The position numbers were made by a program, and so were the translations under genes. This document shows, piece by piece, positions 47,881 through 61,374 of a DNA stretch of 64,000 bases; position 1 is the first letter of the stretch, and the number at the start of each line of letters is the position of its first letter. Origin of the DNA: Limanda limanda (lineage: Eukaryota; Chordata; Actinopteri; Pleuronectiformes; Pleuronectidae); contig NW_026870456.1 of the NCBI RefSeq assembly GCF_963576545.1, positions 372,001 to 436,000 of the forward strand, written 5' to 3'. The notes under the pieces were generated by a model. The model had not been told where the DNA came from, did not search any database, and was given only the letters and a program-made list of their open reading frames with translations.

Positions 47881-50456
47881 CCGACCTTCACAAAAAACGT
47901 TATTCAAGAATATCTCTTTCTCCTATGTGCTTTCATCCCTAACCCTAACCCTAACCCTTCCGAAAGTCGGAGAAGCTCAAGGATGGTACCGATCGATGCG
48001 CGCTACCCCATTTAGTGGGGGTAGAGCCTACTTTCAAGTCTCTCCAACCTTCACAAAAAAAGTTATTCAAGAATATCTCCTCAGATTTGGGGGAATTTCG
48101 TCGGTCGACCTCTTCCGAAGGTCGTACAAGCTCGGGGATGGTACCAATCGATCCGCAGGACCCAAATTAGTCCAGATGCAACCACTTTCCAAGTCTCTCC
48201 GACCTTCACAAAAAAAGTTATTCAAGAATATCTCTTTCTCCTATGTGCTTTCATCCCTAACCCTAACCCTAACCCTTCCGAAAGTCGGAGAAGCTCAAGG
48301 ATGGTACCGATCGATGCGCGCTACCCCATTTAGTGGGGGTAGAGCCTACTTGCAAGTCTCTCCGACCTTCACAAAAAACGTTATTCAAGAATATCTCTTT
48401 CTCCTATGTGCTTTCATCCCTAACCCTAACCCTAACCCTTCCGAAAGTCGGAGAAGCTCAAGGATGGTACCGATCGATGCGCGCTACCCCATTTAGTGGG
48501 GGTAGAGCCTACTTGCAAGTCTCTCCGACCTTCACAAAAAAAGTTATTCAAGAATATCTCTTTCTCCTATGTGCTTTCATCCCTAACCCTAACCCTAACC
48601 CTTCCGAAAGTCGGAGAAGCTCAATGATGGTACCGATCGATGCGCGCTACCCCATTTAGTGGGGGTAGAGCCTACTTGCAAGTCTCTCCGACCTTCACAA
48701 AAAAAGTTATTCAAGAATATCTCCTCAGATTTGGGGGAATTTCGTCGGTCGACCTCTTCCGAAGGTCGTACAAGCTCGGGGATGGTACCAATCGATCCGC
48801 AGGACCCAAATTAGTCCAGATGCAACCACTTTCCAAGTCTCTCCGACCTTCACAAAAAAAGTTATTCAAGAATATCTCTTTCTCCTATGTGCTTTCATCC
48901 CTAACCCTAACCCTAACCCTTCCGAAAGTCGGAGAAGCTCAAGGATGGTACCGATCGATGCGCGCAACCCCATTTAGTGGGGGTAGAGCCTACTTGCAAG
49001 TCTCTCCGACCTTCACAAAAAAAGTTATTCAAGAATATCTCTTTCTCCTATGTGCTTTCATCCCTAACCCTAACCCTAACCCTTCCGAAAGTCGGAGAAG
49101 CTCAAGGATGGTACCGATCGATGCGCGCTACCCCATTTAGTGGGGGTAGAGCCTACTTGCAAGTCTCTCCGACCTTCACAAAAAAAGTTATTCAAGAATA
49201 TCTCTTTCTCCTATGTGCTTTCATCCCTAACCCTAACCCTAACCCTTCCGAAAGTCGGAGAAGCTCAAGGATGGTACCGATCGATGCGCGCTACCCCATT
49301 TAGTGGGGGTAGAGCCTACTTGCAAGTCTCTCCGACCTTCACAAAAAAAGTTATTCAAGAATATCTCCTCAGATTTGGGGGAATTTCGTCGGTCGACCTC
49401 TTCCGAAGGTCGTACAAGCTCGGGGATGGTACCAATCGATCCGCAGGACCCAAATTAGTCCAGATGCAACCACTTTCCAAGTCTCTCCGACCTTCACAAA
49501 AAAAGTTATTCAAGAATATCTCTTTCTCCTATGTGCTTTCATCCCTAACCCTAACCCTAACCCTTCCGAAAGTCGGAGAAGCTCAAGGATGGTACCGATC
49601 TATGCGCGCTACCCCATTAAGTGGGGGTAGAGCCTACTTGCAAGTCTCTCCGACCTTCACAAAAAAAGTTATTCAAGAATATCTCTTTCTCCTATGTGCT
49701 TTCATCCCTAACCCTAACCCTAACCCTTCCGAAAGTCGGAGAAGCTCAAGGATGGTACCGATCGATGCGCGCTACCCCATTTAGTGGGGGTAGAGCCTAC
49801 TTGCAAGTCTCTCCGACCTTCACAAAAAAAGTTATTCAAGAATATCTCTTTCTCCTATGTGCTTTCATCCCTAACCCTAACCCTAACCCTTCCGAAAGTC
49901 GGAGAAGCTCAAGGATGGTACCGATCGATGCGCGCTACCCCATTTAGTGGGGGTAGAGCCTACTTGCAAGTCTCTCCGACCTTCACAAAAAAAGTTATTC
50001 AAGAATATCTCTTTCTCCTATGTGCTTTCATCCCTAACCCTAACCCTAACCCTTCCAAAAGTCGGAGAAGCTCAAGGATGGTACCGATCGATGCGCGCTA
50101 CCCCATTTAGTGGGGGTAGAGCCTACTTGCAAGTCTCTCCGACCTTCACAAAAAAAGTTATTCAAGAATATCTCTTTCTCCTATGTGCTTTCATCCCTAA
50201 CCCTAACCCTAACCCTTCCGAAAGTCGGAGAAGCTCAAGGATGGTACCGATCGATGCGCGCTACCCCATTTAGTGGGGGTAGAGCCTACTTGCAAGTCTC
50301 TCCGACCTTCACAAAAAAAGTTATTCAAGAATATCTCTTTCTCCTATGTGCTTTCATCCCTAACCCTAACCCTAACCCTTCCGAAAGTCGGAGAAGCTCA
50401 AAGATGGTACCGATCGATGCGCGCAACCCCATTTAGTGGGGGTAGAGCCTACTTGC
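47854..50456 (+). repeat. Second copy of the 40.6-44 kb segment, ending in a run of six A
   Basis: Matches 40.65-41.3 kb at offset 7209 and 42.0-44.0 kb at offsets 6247-6253, so two stretches separated in the source (about 41.3-42.0 kb) are joined here. B units: 48036, 48680, 49324. The run after 49324 has six A units (1133 bp to the next B), one more than the five at 43.2-44.0 kb. Private changes: GATCTATGCGCG (49598) and TTCCAAAAGTCGG (50055). Confidence 0.78.
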
Positions 50457-53400
50457 AAGTCTCTCCGACCTTCACAAAAAAAGTTATTCAAGAATATCTC
50501 CTCAGATTTGGGGGAATTTCGTCGGTCGACCTCTTCCGAAGGTCGTACAAGCTCGGGGATGGTACCAATCGATCTGCAGGACCCAAATTAGTCCAGATGC
50601 AACCACTTTCCAAGTCTCTCCGACCTTCACAAAAAAAGTTATTCAAGAATATCTCTTTCTCCTATGTGCTTTCATCCCTAACCCTAACCCTAACCCTTCC
50701 GAAAGTCGGAGAAGCTCAAGGATGGTACCGATCGATGCGCGCTACCCCATTTAGTGGGGGTAGAGCCTACTTGCAAGTCTCTCCGACCTTCACAAAAAAA
50801 GTTATTCAAGAATATCTCTTTCTCCTATGTGCTTTCATCCCTAACCCTAACCCTAACCCTTCCGAAAGTCGGAGAAGCTCAAGGATGGTACCGATCGATG
50901 CGCGCAACCCCATTTAGTGGGGGTAGAGCCTACTTGCAAGTCTCTCCGACCTTCACAAAAAAAGTTATTCAAGAATATCTCCTCAGATTTGGGGGAATTT
51001 CGTCGGTCGACCTCTTTCGAAGGTCGTACAAGCTCGGGGATGGTACCAATCGATCCGCAGGACCCAAATTAGTCCAGATGCAACCACTTTCCAAGTCTCT
51101 CCGACCTTCACAAAAAAAGTTATTCAAGAATATCTCTTTCTCCTATGTGCTTTCATCCCTAACCCTAACCCTAACCCTTCCGAAAGTCGGAGAAGCTCAA
51201 GGATGGTACCGATCGATGCGCGCTACCCCATTTAGTGGGGGTAGAGCCTACTTGCAAGTCTCTCCGACCTTCACAAAAAACGTTATTCAAGAATATCTCT
51301 TTCTCCTATGTGCTTTCATCCCTAACCCTAACCCTAACCCTTCCGAAAGTCGGAGAAGCTCAAGGATGGTACCGATCGATGCGCGCTACCCCATTTAGTG
51401 GGGGTAGAGCCTACTTGCAAGTCTCTCCGAACTTCACAAAAAAAGTTATTCAAGAATATCTCCTCAGATTTGGGGGAATTTCGTCGGTCGACCTCTTCCG
51501 AAGGTCGTACAAGCTCGGGGATGGTACCAATCGATCTGCAGGACCCAAATTAGTCCAGATGCAACCACTTTCCAAGTCTCTCCGACCTTCACAAAAAAAG
51601 TTATTCAAGAATATCTCTTTCTCCTATGTGCTTTCATCCCTAACCCTAACCCTAATCTTTCCGAAAGTCGGAGAAGCTCAAGGATGGTTCTGATCGATGC
51701 GTGCTACCCCATTTAGTGGGGGTAGAGCCTACTTGCAAGTCTCTCCGACCTTCACAAAAAAAGTTATTCAAGAATATCTCTTTCTCCTATGTGCTTTCAT
51801 CCCTAACCCTAACCCTAACCCTTCCGAAAGTCGGAGAAGCTCAAAGATGGTACCGATCGATGCGCGCAACCCCATTTAGTGGGGGTAGAGCCTACTTGCA
51901 AGTCTCTCCGACCTTCACAAAAAAAGTTATTCAAGAATATCTCTTTCTCCTATGTGCTTTCATCCCTAACCCTAACCCTAACCCTTCCGAAAGTCGGAGA
52001 AGCTCAAGGATGGTAACGATCGATGCGCGCTACCCCATTTAGTGGGGGTAGAGCCTACTTGCAAGTCTCTCCGACCTTCACAAAAAAAGTTATTCAAGAA
52101 TATCTCTTTCTCCTATGTGCTTTCATCCCTAACCCTAACCCTTCCGAAAGTCGGAGAAGCTCAAGGATGGTACCGATCGATGCGCGCTACCCCATTTAGT
52201 GGGGGTAGAGCCTACTTGCAAGTCTCTCCGACCTTCACAAAAAAAGTTATTCAAGAATATCTCCTCAGATTTGGGGGAATTTCGTCGGTCGACCTCTTCC
52301 GAAGGTCGTACAAGCTCGGGGATGGTACCAATCGATCCGCAGGACCCAAATTAGTCCAGATGCAACCACTTTCCAAGTCTCTCCGACCTTCACAAAAAAA
52401 GTTATTCAAGAATATCTCTTTCTCCTATGTGCTTTCATCCCTAACCCTAACCCTAACCCTTCCGAAAGTCGGAGAAGCTCAAGGATGGTACCGATCGATG
52501 CGCGCTACCCCATTTAGTGGGGGTAGAGCCTACTTGCAAGTCTCTCCGACCTTCACAAAAAAAGTTATTCAAGAATATCTCTTTCTCCTATGTGCTTTCA
52601 TCCCTAACCCTAACCCTAACCCTTCCGAAAGTCGGAGAAGCTCAAGGATGGTACCGATCGATGCGCGCTACCCCATTTAGTGGGGGTAGAGCCTACTTGC
52701 AAGTCTCTCCGACCTTCACAAAAAAAGTTATTCAAGAATATCTCTTTCTCCTATGTGCTTTCATCCCTAACCCTAACCCTAACCCTTCCGAAAGTCGGAG
52801 AAGCTCAAGGATGGTACCGATCGATGCGCGCTACCCCATTTAGTGGGGGTAGAGCCTACTTGCAAGTCTCTCCGACCTTCACAAAAAAAGTTATTCAAGA
52901 ATATCTCTTTCTCCTATGTGCTTTCATCCCTAACCCTAACCCTAACCCTTCCGAAAGTCGGAGAAGCTCAAGGATGGTACCGATCGATGCGCGCAACCCC
53001 ATTTAGTGGGGGTAGAGCCTACTTGCAAGTCTCTCCGACCTTCACAAAAAAAGTTATTCAAGAATATCTCCTCAGATTTGGGGGAATTTCGTCGGTCGAC
53101 CTCTTCCGAAGGTCGTACAAGCTCGGGGATGGTACCAATCGATCCGCAGGACCCAAATTAGTCCAGATGCAACCACTTTCCAAGTCTCTCCGACCTTCAC
53201 AAAAAAAGTTATTCAAGAATATCTCTTTCTCCTATGTGCTTTCATCCCTAACCCTAACCCTAACCCTTCCGAAAGTCGGAGAAGCTCAAGGATGGTACCG
53301 ATCGATGCGCGCTACCCCATTTAGTGGGGGTAGAGCCTACTTGCAAGTCTCTCCGACCTTCACAAAAAAAGTTATTCAAGAATATCTCTTTCTCCTATGT

Positions 53401-53980
53401 GCTTTCATCCCTAACCCTAACCCTAACCCTTCCGAAAGTCGGAGAAGCTCAAGGATGGTACCGATCGATGCGCGCAACCCCATTTAGTGGGGGTAGAGCC
53501 TACTTGCAAGTCTCTCCGACCTTCACAAAAAAAGTTATTCAAGAATATCTCCTCAGATTTGGGGGAATTTCGTCGGTCGACCTCTTTCGAAGGTCGTACA
53601 AGCTCGGGGATGGTACCAATCGATCCGCAGGACCCAAATTAGTCCAGATGCAACCACTTTCCAAGTCTCTCCGACCTTCACAAAAAAAGTTATTCAAGAA
53701 TATCTCTTTCTCCTATGTGCTTTCATCCCTAACCCTAACCCTAACCCTTCCGAAAGTCGGAGAAGCTCAAGGATGGTACCGATCGATGCGCGCTACCCCA
53801 TTTAGTGGGGGTAGAGCCTACTTGCAAGTCTCTCCGACCTTCACAAAAAACGTTATTCAAGAATATCTCTTTCTCCTATGTGCTTTCATCCCTAACCCTA
53901 ACCCTAACCCTTCCGAAAGTCGGAGAAGCTCAAGGATGGTACCGATCGATGCGCGCTACCCCATTTAGTGGGGGTAGAGC
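50457..53980 (+). repeat. Type R higher-order block, copy 2
   Basis: From about 50.75 to 53.97 kb this matches 55.42-58.64 kb at offset 4665 over about 3.2 kb. The only substitution I noticed in the matched part is CCCTAATCTTT here (near 51655) against CCCTAATCCTT there. B units: 50457, 50938, 51419, 52220, 53027, 53508 with A runs 2, 2, 4, 4, 2. The copies part at about 53,980, where this one continues with a second A6C unit (54011). Confidence 0.85.
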
Positions 53981-55121
53981 CTACTTGCAAGTCTCTCCGA
54001 CCTTCACAAAAAACGTTATTCAAGAATATCTCTTTCTCCTATGTGCTTTCATCCCTAACCCTAACCCTAACCCTTCCGAAAGTCGGAGAAGCTCAAGGAT
54101 GGTACCGATCGATGCGCGCAACCCCATTTAGTGGGGGTAGAGCCTACTTGCAAGTCTCTCCGACCTTCACAAAAAAAGTTATTCAAGAATATCTCTTTCT
54201 CCTATGTGCTTTCATCCCTAACCCTAACCCTAACCCTTCCGAAAGTCGGAGAAGCTCAAGGATGGTACCGATCGATGCGCGCTACCCCATTTAGTGGGGG
54301 TAGAGCCTACTTGCAAGTCTCTCCGACCTTCACAAAAAAAGTTATTCAAGAATATCTCTTTCTCCTATGTGCTTTCATCCCTAACCCTAACCCTAACCCT
54401 TCCGAAAGTCGGAGAAGCTCAATGATGGTACCGATCGATGCGCGCTACCCCATTTAGTGGGGGTAGAGCCTACTTGCAAGTCTCTCCGACCTTCACAAAA
54501 AAAGTTATTCAAGAATATCTCCTCAGATTTGGGGGAATTTCGTCGGTCGACCTCTTCCGAAGGTCGTACAAGCTCGGGGATGGTACCAATCGATCCGCAG
54601 GACCCAAATTAGTCCAGATGCAACCACTTTCCAAGTCTCTCCGACCTTCACAAAAAAAGTTATTCAAGAATATCTCTTTCTCCTATGTGCTTTCATCCCT
54701 AACCCTAACCCTAACCCTTCCGAAAGTCGGAGAAGCTCAAGGATGGTACCGATCGATGCGCGCAACCCCATTTAGTGGGGGTAGAGCCTACTTGCAAGTC
54801 TCTCCGACCTTCACAAAAAAAGTTATTCAAGAATATCTCTTTCTCCTATGTGCTTTCATCCCTAACCCTAACCCTAACCCTTCCGAAAGTCGGAGAAGCT
54901 CAAGGATGGTACCGATCGATGCGCGCTACCCCATTTAGTGGGGGTAGAGCCTACTTGCAAGTCTCTCCGACCTTCACAAAAAAAGTTATTCAAGAATATC
55001 TCTTTCTCCTATGTGCTTTCATCCCTAACCCTAACCCTAACCCTTCCGAAAGTCGGAGAAGCTCAAGGATGGTACCGATCGATGCGCGCTACCCCATTTA
55101 GTGGGGGTAGAGCCTACTTGC
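53981..55121 (+). repeat. Type R linker repeating 48.3-49.4 kb
   Basis: B unit at 54478 preceded by a run of five A. CTCAATGATGG near 54419 matches 48621 at offset 5798, and the next B (55122) keeps that offset. It joins copies 2 and 3 of the type R block. Nothing else is present. Confidence 0.75.
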
Positions 55122-58100
55122 AAGTCTCTCCGACCTTCACAAAAAAAGTTATTCAAGAATATCTCCTCAGATTTGGGGGAATTTCGTCGGTCGACCTCTT
55201 CCGAAGGTCGTACAAGCTCGGGGATGGTACCAATCGATCCGCAGGACCCAAATTAGTCCAGATGCAACCACTTTCCAAGTCTCTCCGACCTTCACAAAAA
55301 AAGTTATTCAAGAATATCTCTTTCTCCTATGTGCTTTCATCCCTAACCCTAACCCTAACCCTTCCGAAAGTCGGAGAAGCTCAAGGATGGTACCGATCGA
55401 TGCGCGCAACCCCATTTAGTGGGGGTAGAGCCTACTTGCAAGTCTCTCCGACCTTCACAAAAAAAGTTATTCAAGAATATCTCTTTCTCCTATGTGCTTT
55501 CATCCCTAACCCTAACCCTAACCCTTCCGAAAGTCGGAGAAGCTCAAGGATGGTACCGATCGATGCGCGCAACCCCATTTAGTGGGGGTAGAGCCTACTT
55601 GCAAGTCTCTCCGACCTTCACAAAAAAAGTTATTCAAGAATATCTCCTCAGATTTGGGGGAATTTCGTCGGTCGACCTCTTTCGAAGGTCGTACAAGCTC
55701 GGGGATGGTACCAATCGATCCGCAGGACCCAAATTAGTCCAGATGCAACCACTTTCCAAGTCTCTCCGACCTTCACAAAAAAAGTTATTCAAGAATATCT
55801 CTTTCTCCTATGTGCTTTCATCCCTAACCCTAACCCTAACCCTTCCGAAAGTCGGAGAAGCTCAAGGATGGTACCGATCGATGCGCGCTACCCCATTTAG
55901 TGGGGGTAGAGCCTACTTGCAAGTCTCTCCGACCTTCACAAAAAACGTTATTCAAGAATATCTCTTTCTCCTATGTGCTTTCATCCCTAACCCTAACCCT
56001 AACCCTTCCGAAAGTCGGAGAAGCTCAAGGATGGTACCGATCGATGCGCGCTACCCCATTTAGTGGGGGTAGAGCCTACTTGCAAGTCTCTCCGAACTTC
56101 ACAAAAAAAGTTATTCAAGAATATCTCCTCAGATTTGGGGGAATTTCGTCGGTCGACCTCTTCCGAAGGTCGTACAAGCTCGGGGATGGTACCAATCGAT
56201 CTGCAGGACCCAAATTAGTCCAGATGCAACCACTTTCCAAGTCTCTCCGACCTTCACAAAAAAAGTTATTCAAGAATATCTCTTTCTCCTATGTGCTTTC
56301 ATCCCTAACCCTAACCCTAATCCTTCCGAAAGTCGGAGAAGCTCAAGGATGGTTCTGATCGATGCGTGCTACCCCATTTAGTGGGGGTAGAGCCTACTTG
56401 CAAGTCTCTCCGACCTTCACAAAAAAAGTTATTCAAGAATATCTCTTTCTCCTATGTGCTTTCATCCCTAACCCTAACCCTAACCCTTCCGAAAGTCGGA
56501 GAAGCTCAAAGATGGTACCGATCGATGCGCGCAACCCCATTTAGTGGGGGTAGAGCCTACTTGCAAGTCTCTCCGACCTTCACAAAAAAAGTTATTCAAG
56601 AATATCTCTTTCTCCTATGTGCTTTCATCCCTAACCCTAACCCTAACCCTTCCGAAAGTCGGAGAAGCTCAAGGATGGTAACGATCGATGCGCGCTACCC
56701 CATTTAGTGGGGGTAGAGCCTACTTGCAAGTCTCTCCGACCTTCACAAAAAAAGTTATTCAAGAATATCTCTTTCTCCTATGTGCTTTCATCCCTAACCC
56801 TAACCCTTCCGAAAGTCGGAGAAGCTCAAGGATGGTACCGATCGATGCGCGCTACCCCATTTAGTGGGGGTAGAGCCTACTTGCAAGTCTCTCCGACCTT
56901 CACAAAAAAAGTTATTCAAGAATATCTCCTCAGATTTGGGGGAATTTCGTCGGTCGACCTCTTCCGAAGGTCGTACAAGCTCGGGGATGGTACCAATCGA
57001 TCCGCAGGACCCAAATTAGTCCAGATGCAACCACTTTCCAAGTCTCTCCGACCTTCACAAAAAAAGTTATTCAAGAATATCTCTTTCTCCTATGTGCTTT
57101 CATCCCTAACCCTAACCCTAACCCTTCCGAAAGTCGGAGAAGCTCAAGGATGGTACCGATCGATGCGCGCTACCCCATTTAGTGGGGGTAGAGCCTACTT
57201 GCAAGTCTCTCCGACCTTCACAAAAAAAGTTATTCAAGAATATCTCTTTCTCCTATGTGCTTTCATCCCTAACCCTAACCCTAACCCTTCCGAAAGTCGG
57301 AGAAGCTCAAGGATGGTACCGATCGATGCGCGCTACCCCATTTAGTGGGGGTAGAGCCTACTTGCAAGTCTCTCCGACCTTCACAAAAAAAGTTATTCAA
57401 GAATATCTCTTTCTCCTATGTGCTTTCATCCCTAACCCTAACCCTAACCCTTCCGAAAGTCGGAGAAGCTCAAGGATGGTACCGATCGATGCGCGCTACC
57501 CCATTTAGTGGGGGTAGAGCCTACTTGCAAGTCTCTCCGACCTTCACAAAAAAAGTTATTCAAGAATATCTCTTTCTCCTATGTGCTTTCATCCCTAACC
57601 CTAACCCTAACCCTTCCGAAAGTCGGAGAAGCTCAAGGATGGTACCGATCGATGCGCGCAACCCCATTTAGTGGGGGTAGAGCCTACTTGCAAGTCTCTC
57701 CGACCTTCACAAAAAAAGTTATTCAAGAATATCTCCTCAGATTTGGGGGAATTTCGTCGGTCGACCTCTTCCGAAGGTCGTACAAGCTCGGGGATGGTAC
57801 CAATCGATCCGCAGGACCCAAATTAGTCCAGATGCAACCACTTTCCAAGTCTCTCCGACCTTCACAAAAAAAGTTATTCAAGAATATCTCTTTCTCCTAT
57901 GTGCTTTCATCCCTAACCCTAACCCTAACCCTTCCGAAAGTCGGAGAAGCTCAAGGATGGTACCGATCGATGCGCGCTACCCCATTTAGTGGGGGTAGAG
58001 CCTACTTGCAAGTCTCTCCGACCTTCACAAAAAAAGTTATTCAAGAATATCTCTTTCTCCTATGTGCTTTCATCCCTAACCCTAACCCTAACCCTTCCGA

Positions 58101-58653
58101 AAGTCGGAGAAGCTCAAGGATGGTACCGATCGATGCGCGCAACCCCATTTAGTGGGGGTAGAGCCTACTTGCAAGTCTCTCCGACCTTCACAAAAAAAGT
58201 TATTCAAGAATATCTCCTCAGATTTGGGGGAATTTCGTCGGTCGACCTCTTTCGAAGGTCGTACAAGCTCGGGGATGGTACCAATCGATCCGCAGGACCC
58301 AAATTAGTCCAGATGCAACCACTTTCCAAGTCTCTCCGACCTTCACAAAAAAAGTTATTCAAGAATATCTCTTTCTCCTATGTGCTTTCATCCCTAACCC
58401 TAACCCTAACCCTTCCGAAAGTCGGAGAAGCTCAAGGATGGTACCGATCGATGCGCGCTACCCCATTTAGTGGGGGTAGAGCCTACTTGCAAGTCTCTCC
58501 GACCTTCACAAAAAACGTTATTCAAGAATATCTCTTTCTCCTATGTGCTTTCATCCCTAACCCTAACCCTAACCCTTCCGAAAGTCGGAGAAGCTCAAGG
58601 ATGGTACCGATCGATGCGCGCTACCCCATTTAGTGGGGGTAGAGCCTACTTGC
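55122..58653 (+). repeat. Type R higher-order block, copy 3
   Basis: B units at 55122, 55603, 56084, 56885, 57692 and 58173. All copy 2 markers are in register at +4665: A6C (55944, 58513), CTCCGAACTTCAC (56093), CGATCTGCAGG (56199), GGTTCTGATCG (56350), CTCAAAGATGG (56507), GTAACGATCG (56679). A further partial copy starts straight after, at 58654 (CTCCGAACTTCAC at 58669, GGTTCTGATCG at 58920), but with CGATCCGCAGG in its B unit. Confidence 0.84.
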
Positions 58654-61374
58654 AAGTCTCTCCGAACTTCACAAAAAAAGTTATTCAAGAATATCTCCTC
58701 AGATTTGGGGGAATTTCGTCGGTCGACCTCTTCCGAAGGTCGTACAAGCTCGGGGATGGTACCAATCGATCCGCAGGACCCAAATTAGTCCAGATGCAAC
58801 CACTTTTCAAGTCTCTCCGACCTTCACAAAAAAAGTTATTCAAGAATATCTCTTTCTCCTATGTGCTTTCATCCCTAACCCTAACCCTAATCCTTCCGAA
58901 AGTCGGAGAAGCTCAAGGATGGTTCTGATCGATGCGTGCTACCCCATTTAGTGGGGGTAGAGCCTACTTGCAAGTCTCTCCGACCTTCACAAAAAAAGTT
59001 ATTCAAGAATATCTCTTTCTCCTATGTGCTTTCATCCCTAACCCTAACCCTAACCCTTCCGAAAGTCGGAGAAGCTCAAGGATGGTACCGATCGATGCGC
59101 GCTACCCCATTTAGTGGGGGTAGAGCCTACTTGCAAGTCTCTCCGACCTTCACAAAAAAAGTTATTCAAGAATATCTCTTTCTCCTATGTGCTTTCATCC
59201 CTAACCCTAACCCTAACCCTTCCGAAAGTCGGAGAAGCTCAAGGATGGTACTGATCGATGTGCGCTAACCCATTTAGTGGGGGTAGAGCCTACTTGCAAG
59301 TCTCTCCGACCTTCACAAAAAAAGTTATTCAAGAATATCTCTTTCTCCTATGTGCTTTCATCCCTAACCCTAACCCTAACCCTTCCGAAAGTCGGAGAAG
59401 CTCAAGGATGGTACCGATCGATGCGCGCTACCCCATTTAGTGGGGGTAGAGCCTACTTGCAAGTCTCTCCGACCTTCACAAAAAAAGTTATTCAAGAATA
59501 TCTCTTTCTCCTATGTGCTTTCATCCCTAACCCTAACCCTTCCGAAAGTCGGAGAAGCTCAAGGATGGTACCGATCGATGCGCGCAACCCCATTTAGTGG
59601 GGGTAGAGCCTACTTGCAAGTCTGTCCGACCTTCACAAAAAAAGTTATTCAAGAATATCTCCTCAGATTTGGGGGAATTTCGTCGGTCGACCTCTTCCGA
59701 AGGTCGTACAAGCTCGGGGATGGTACCAATCGATCCGCAGGACCCAAATTAGTCCAGATGCAACCACTTTCCAAGTCTCTCCGACCTTCACAAAAAAAGT
59801 TATTCAAGAATATCTCTTTCTCCTATGTGCTTTCATCCCTAACCCTAACCCTAACCCTTCCGAAAGTCGGAGAAGCTCAAGGATGGTACCGATCGATGCG
59901 CGCTACCCCATTTAGTGGGGGTAGAGCCTACTTGCAAGTCTCTCCGACCTTCACAAAAAAAGTTATTCAAGAATATCTCTTTCTCCTATGTGCTTTCATC
60001 CCTAACCCTAACCCTAACCCTTCCGAAAGTCGGAGAAGCTCAAGGATGGTACCGATCGATGCGCGCTACCCCATTTAGTGGGGGTAGAGCCTACTTGCAA
60101 GTCTTTCCGACCTTCACAAAAAAAGTTATTCAAGAATATCTCTTTCTCCTATGTGCTTTCATCCCTAACCCTAACCCTTCCGAAAGTCGGAGAAGCTCAA
60201 GGATGGTACCGATCGATGCGCGCTACCCCATTTAGTGGGGGTAGAGCCTACTTGCAAGTCTCTCCGACCTTCACAAAAAAAGTTATTCAAGAATATCTCC
60301 TCAGATTTGGGGGAATTTCGTCGGTCGACCTCTTCCGAAGGTCGTACAAGCTCGGGGATGGTACCAATCGATCCGCAGGACCCAAATTAGTCCAGATGCA
60401 ACCACTTTCCAAGTCTCTCCGACCTTCACAAAAAAAGTTATTCAAGAATATCTCTTTCTCCTATGTGCTTTCATCCCTAACCCTAACCCTTCCGAAAGTC
60501 GGAGAAGCTCAAGGATGGTACCGATCGATGCGCGCTACCCCATTTAGTGGGGGTAGAGCCTACTTGCAAGTCTCTCCGACCTTCACAAAAAACGTTATTC
60601 AAGAATATCTCTTTCTCCTATGTGCTTTCATCCCTAACCCTAACCCTAACCCTTCCGAAAGTCGGAGAAGCTCAAGGATGGTACCGATCGATGCGCGCTA
60701 CCCCATTTAGTGGGGGTAGAGCCTACTTGCAAGTCTCTCCGACCTTCACAAAAAAAGTTATTCAAGAATATCTCCTCAGATTTGGGGGAATTTCGTCGGT
60801 CGACCTCTTCCGAAGGTCGTACAAGCTCGGGGATGGTACCAATCGATCCGCAGGACCCAAATTAGTCCAGATGCAACCACTTTCCAAGTCTCTCCGACCT
60901 TCACAAAAAAAGTTATTCAAGAATATCTCTTTCTCCTATGTGCTTTCATCCCTAACCCTAACCCTAACCCTTCCGAAAGTCGGAGAAGCTCAAAGATGGT
61001 ACCGATCGATGCGCGCTACCCCATTTAGTGGGGGTAGAGCCTACTTGCAAGTCTGTCCGACCTTCACAAAAAAAGTTATTCAAGAATATCTCTTTCTCCT
61101 ATGTGCTTTCATCCCTAACCCTAACCCTAACCCTTCCGAAAGTCGGAGAAGCTCAAGGATGGTACCGATCGATGCGCGCTACCCCATTTAGTGGGGGTAG
61201 AGCCTACTTGCAAGTCTCTCCGACCTTCACAAAAAAAGTTATTCAAGAATATCTCTTTCTCCTATGTGCTTTCATCCCTAACCCTAACCCTAACCCTTCC
61301 GAAAGTCGGAGAAGCTCAAGGATGGTACTGGTCGATGCGCGCAACCCCATTTAGTGGGGGTAGAGCCTACTTGC
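58654..61374 (+). repeat. Type R to L transition segment
   Basis: B units at 58654, 59618, 60256 and 60731 with A runs 5, 3, 2, 3. The last A6C marker is near 60592, and the first type L marker (GTACTGGTCG) is near 61325. The 60099 A' has CAAGTCTTTCCGACC, shared with 3673 and 8475. CAAGTCTGTCCGACC occurs only here, near 59621 and 61051. A GCGCTAACCCATTTAG change near 59264 is private. Confidence 0.75.
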
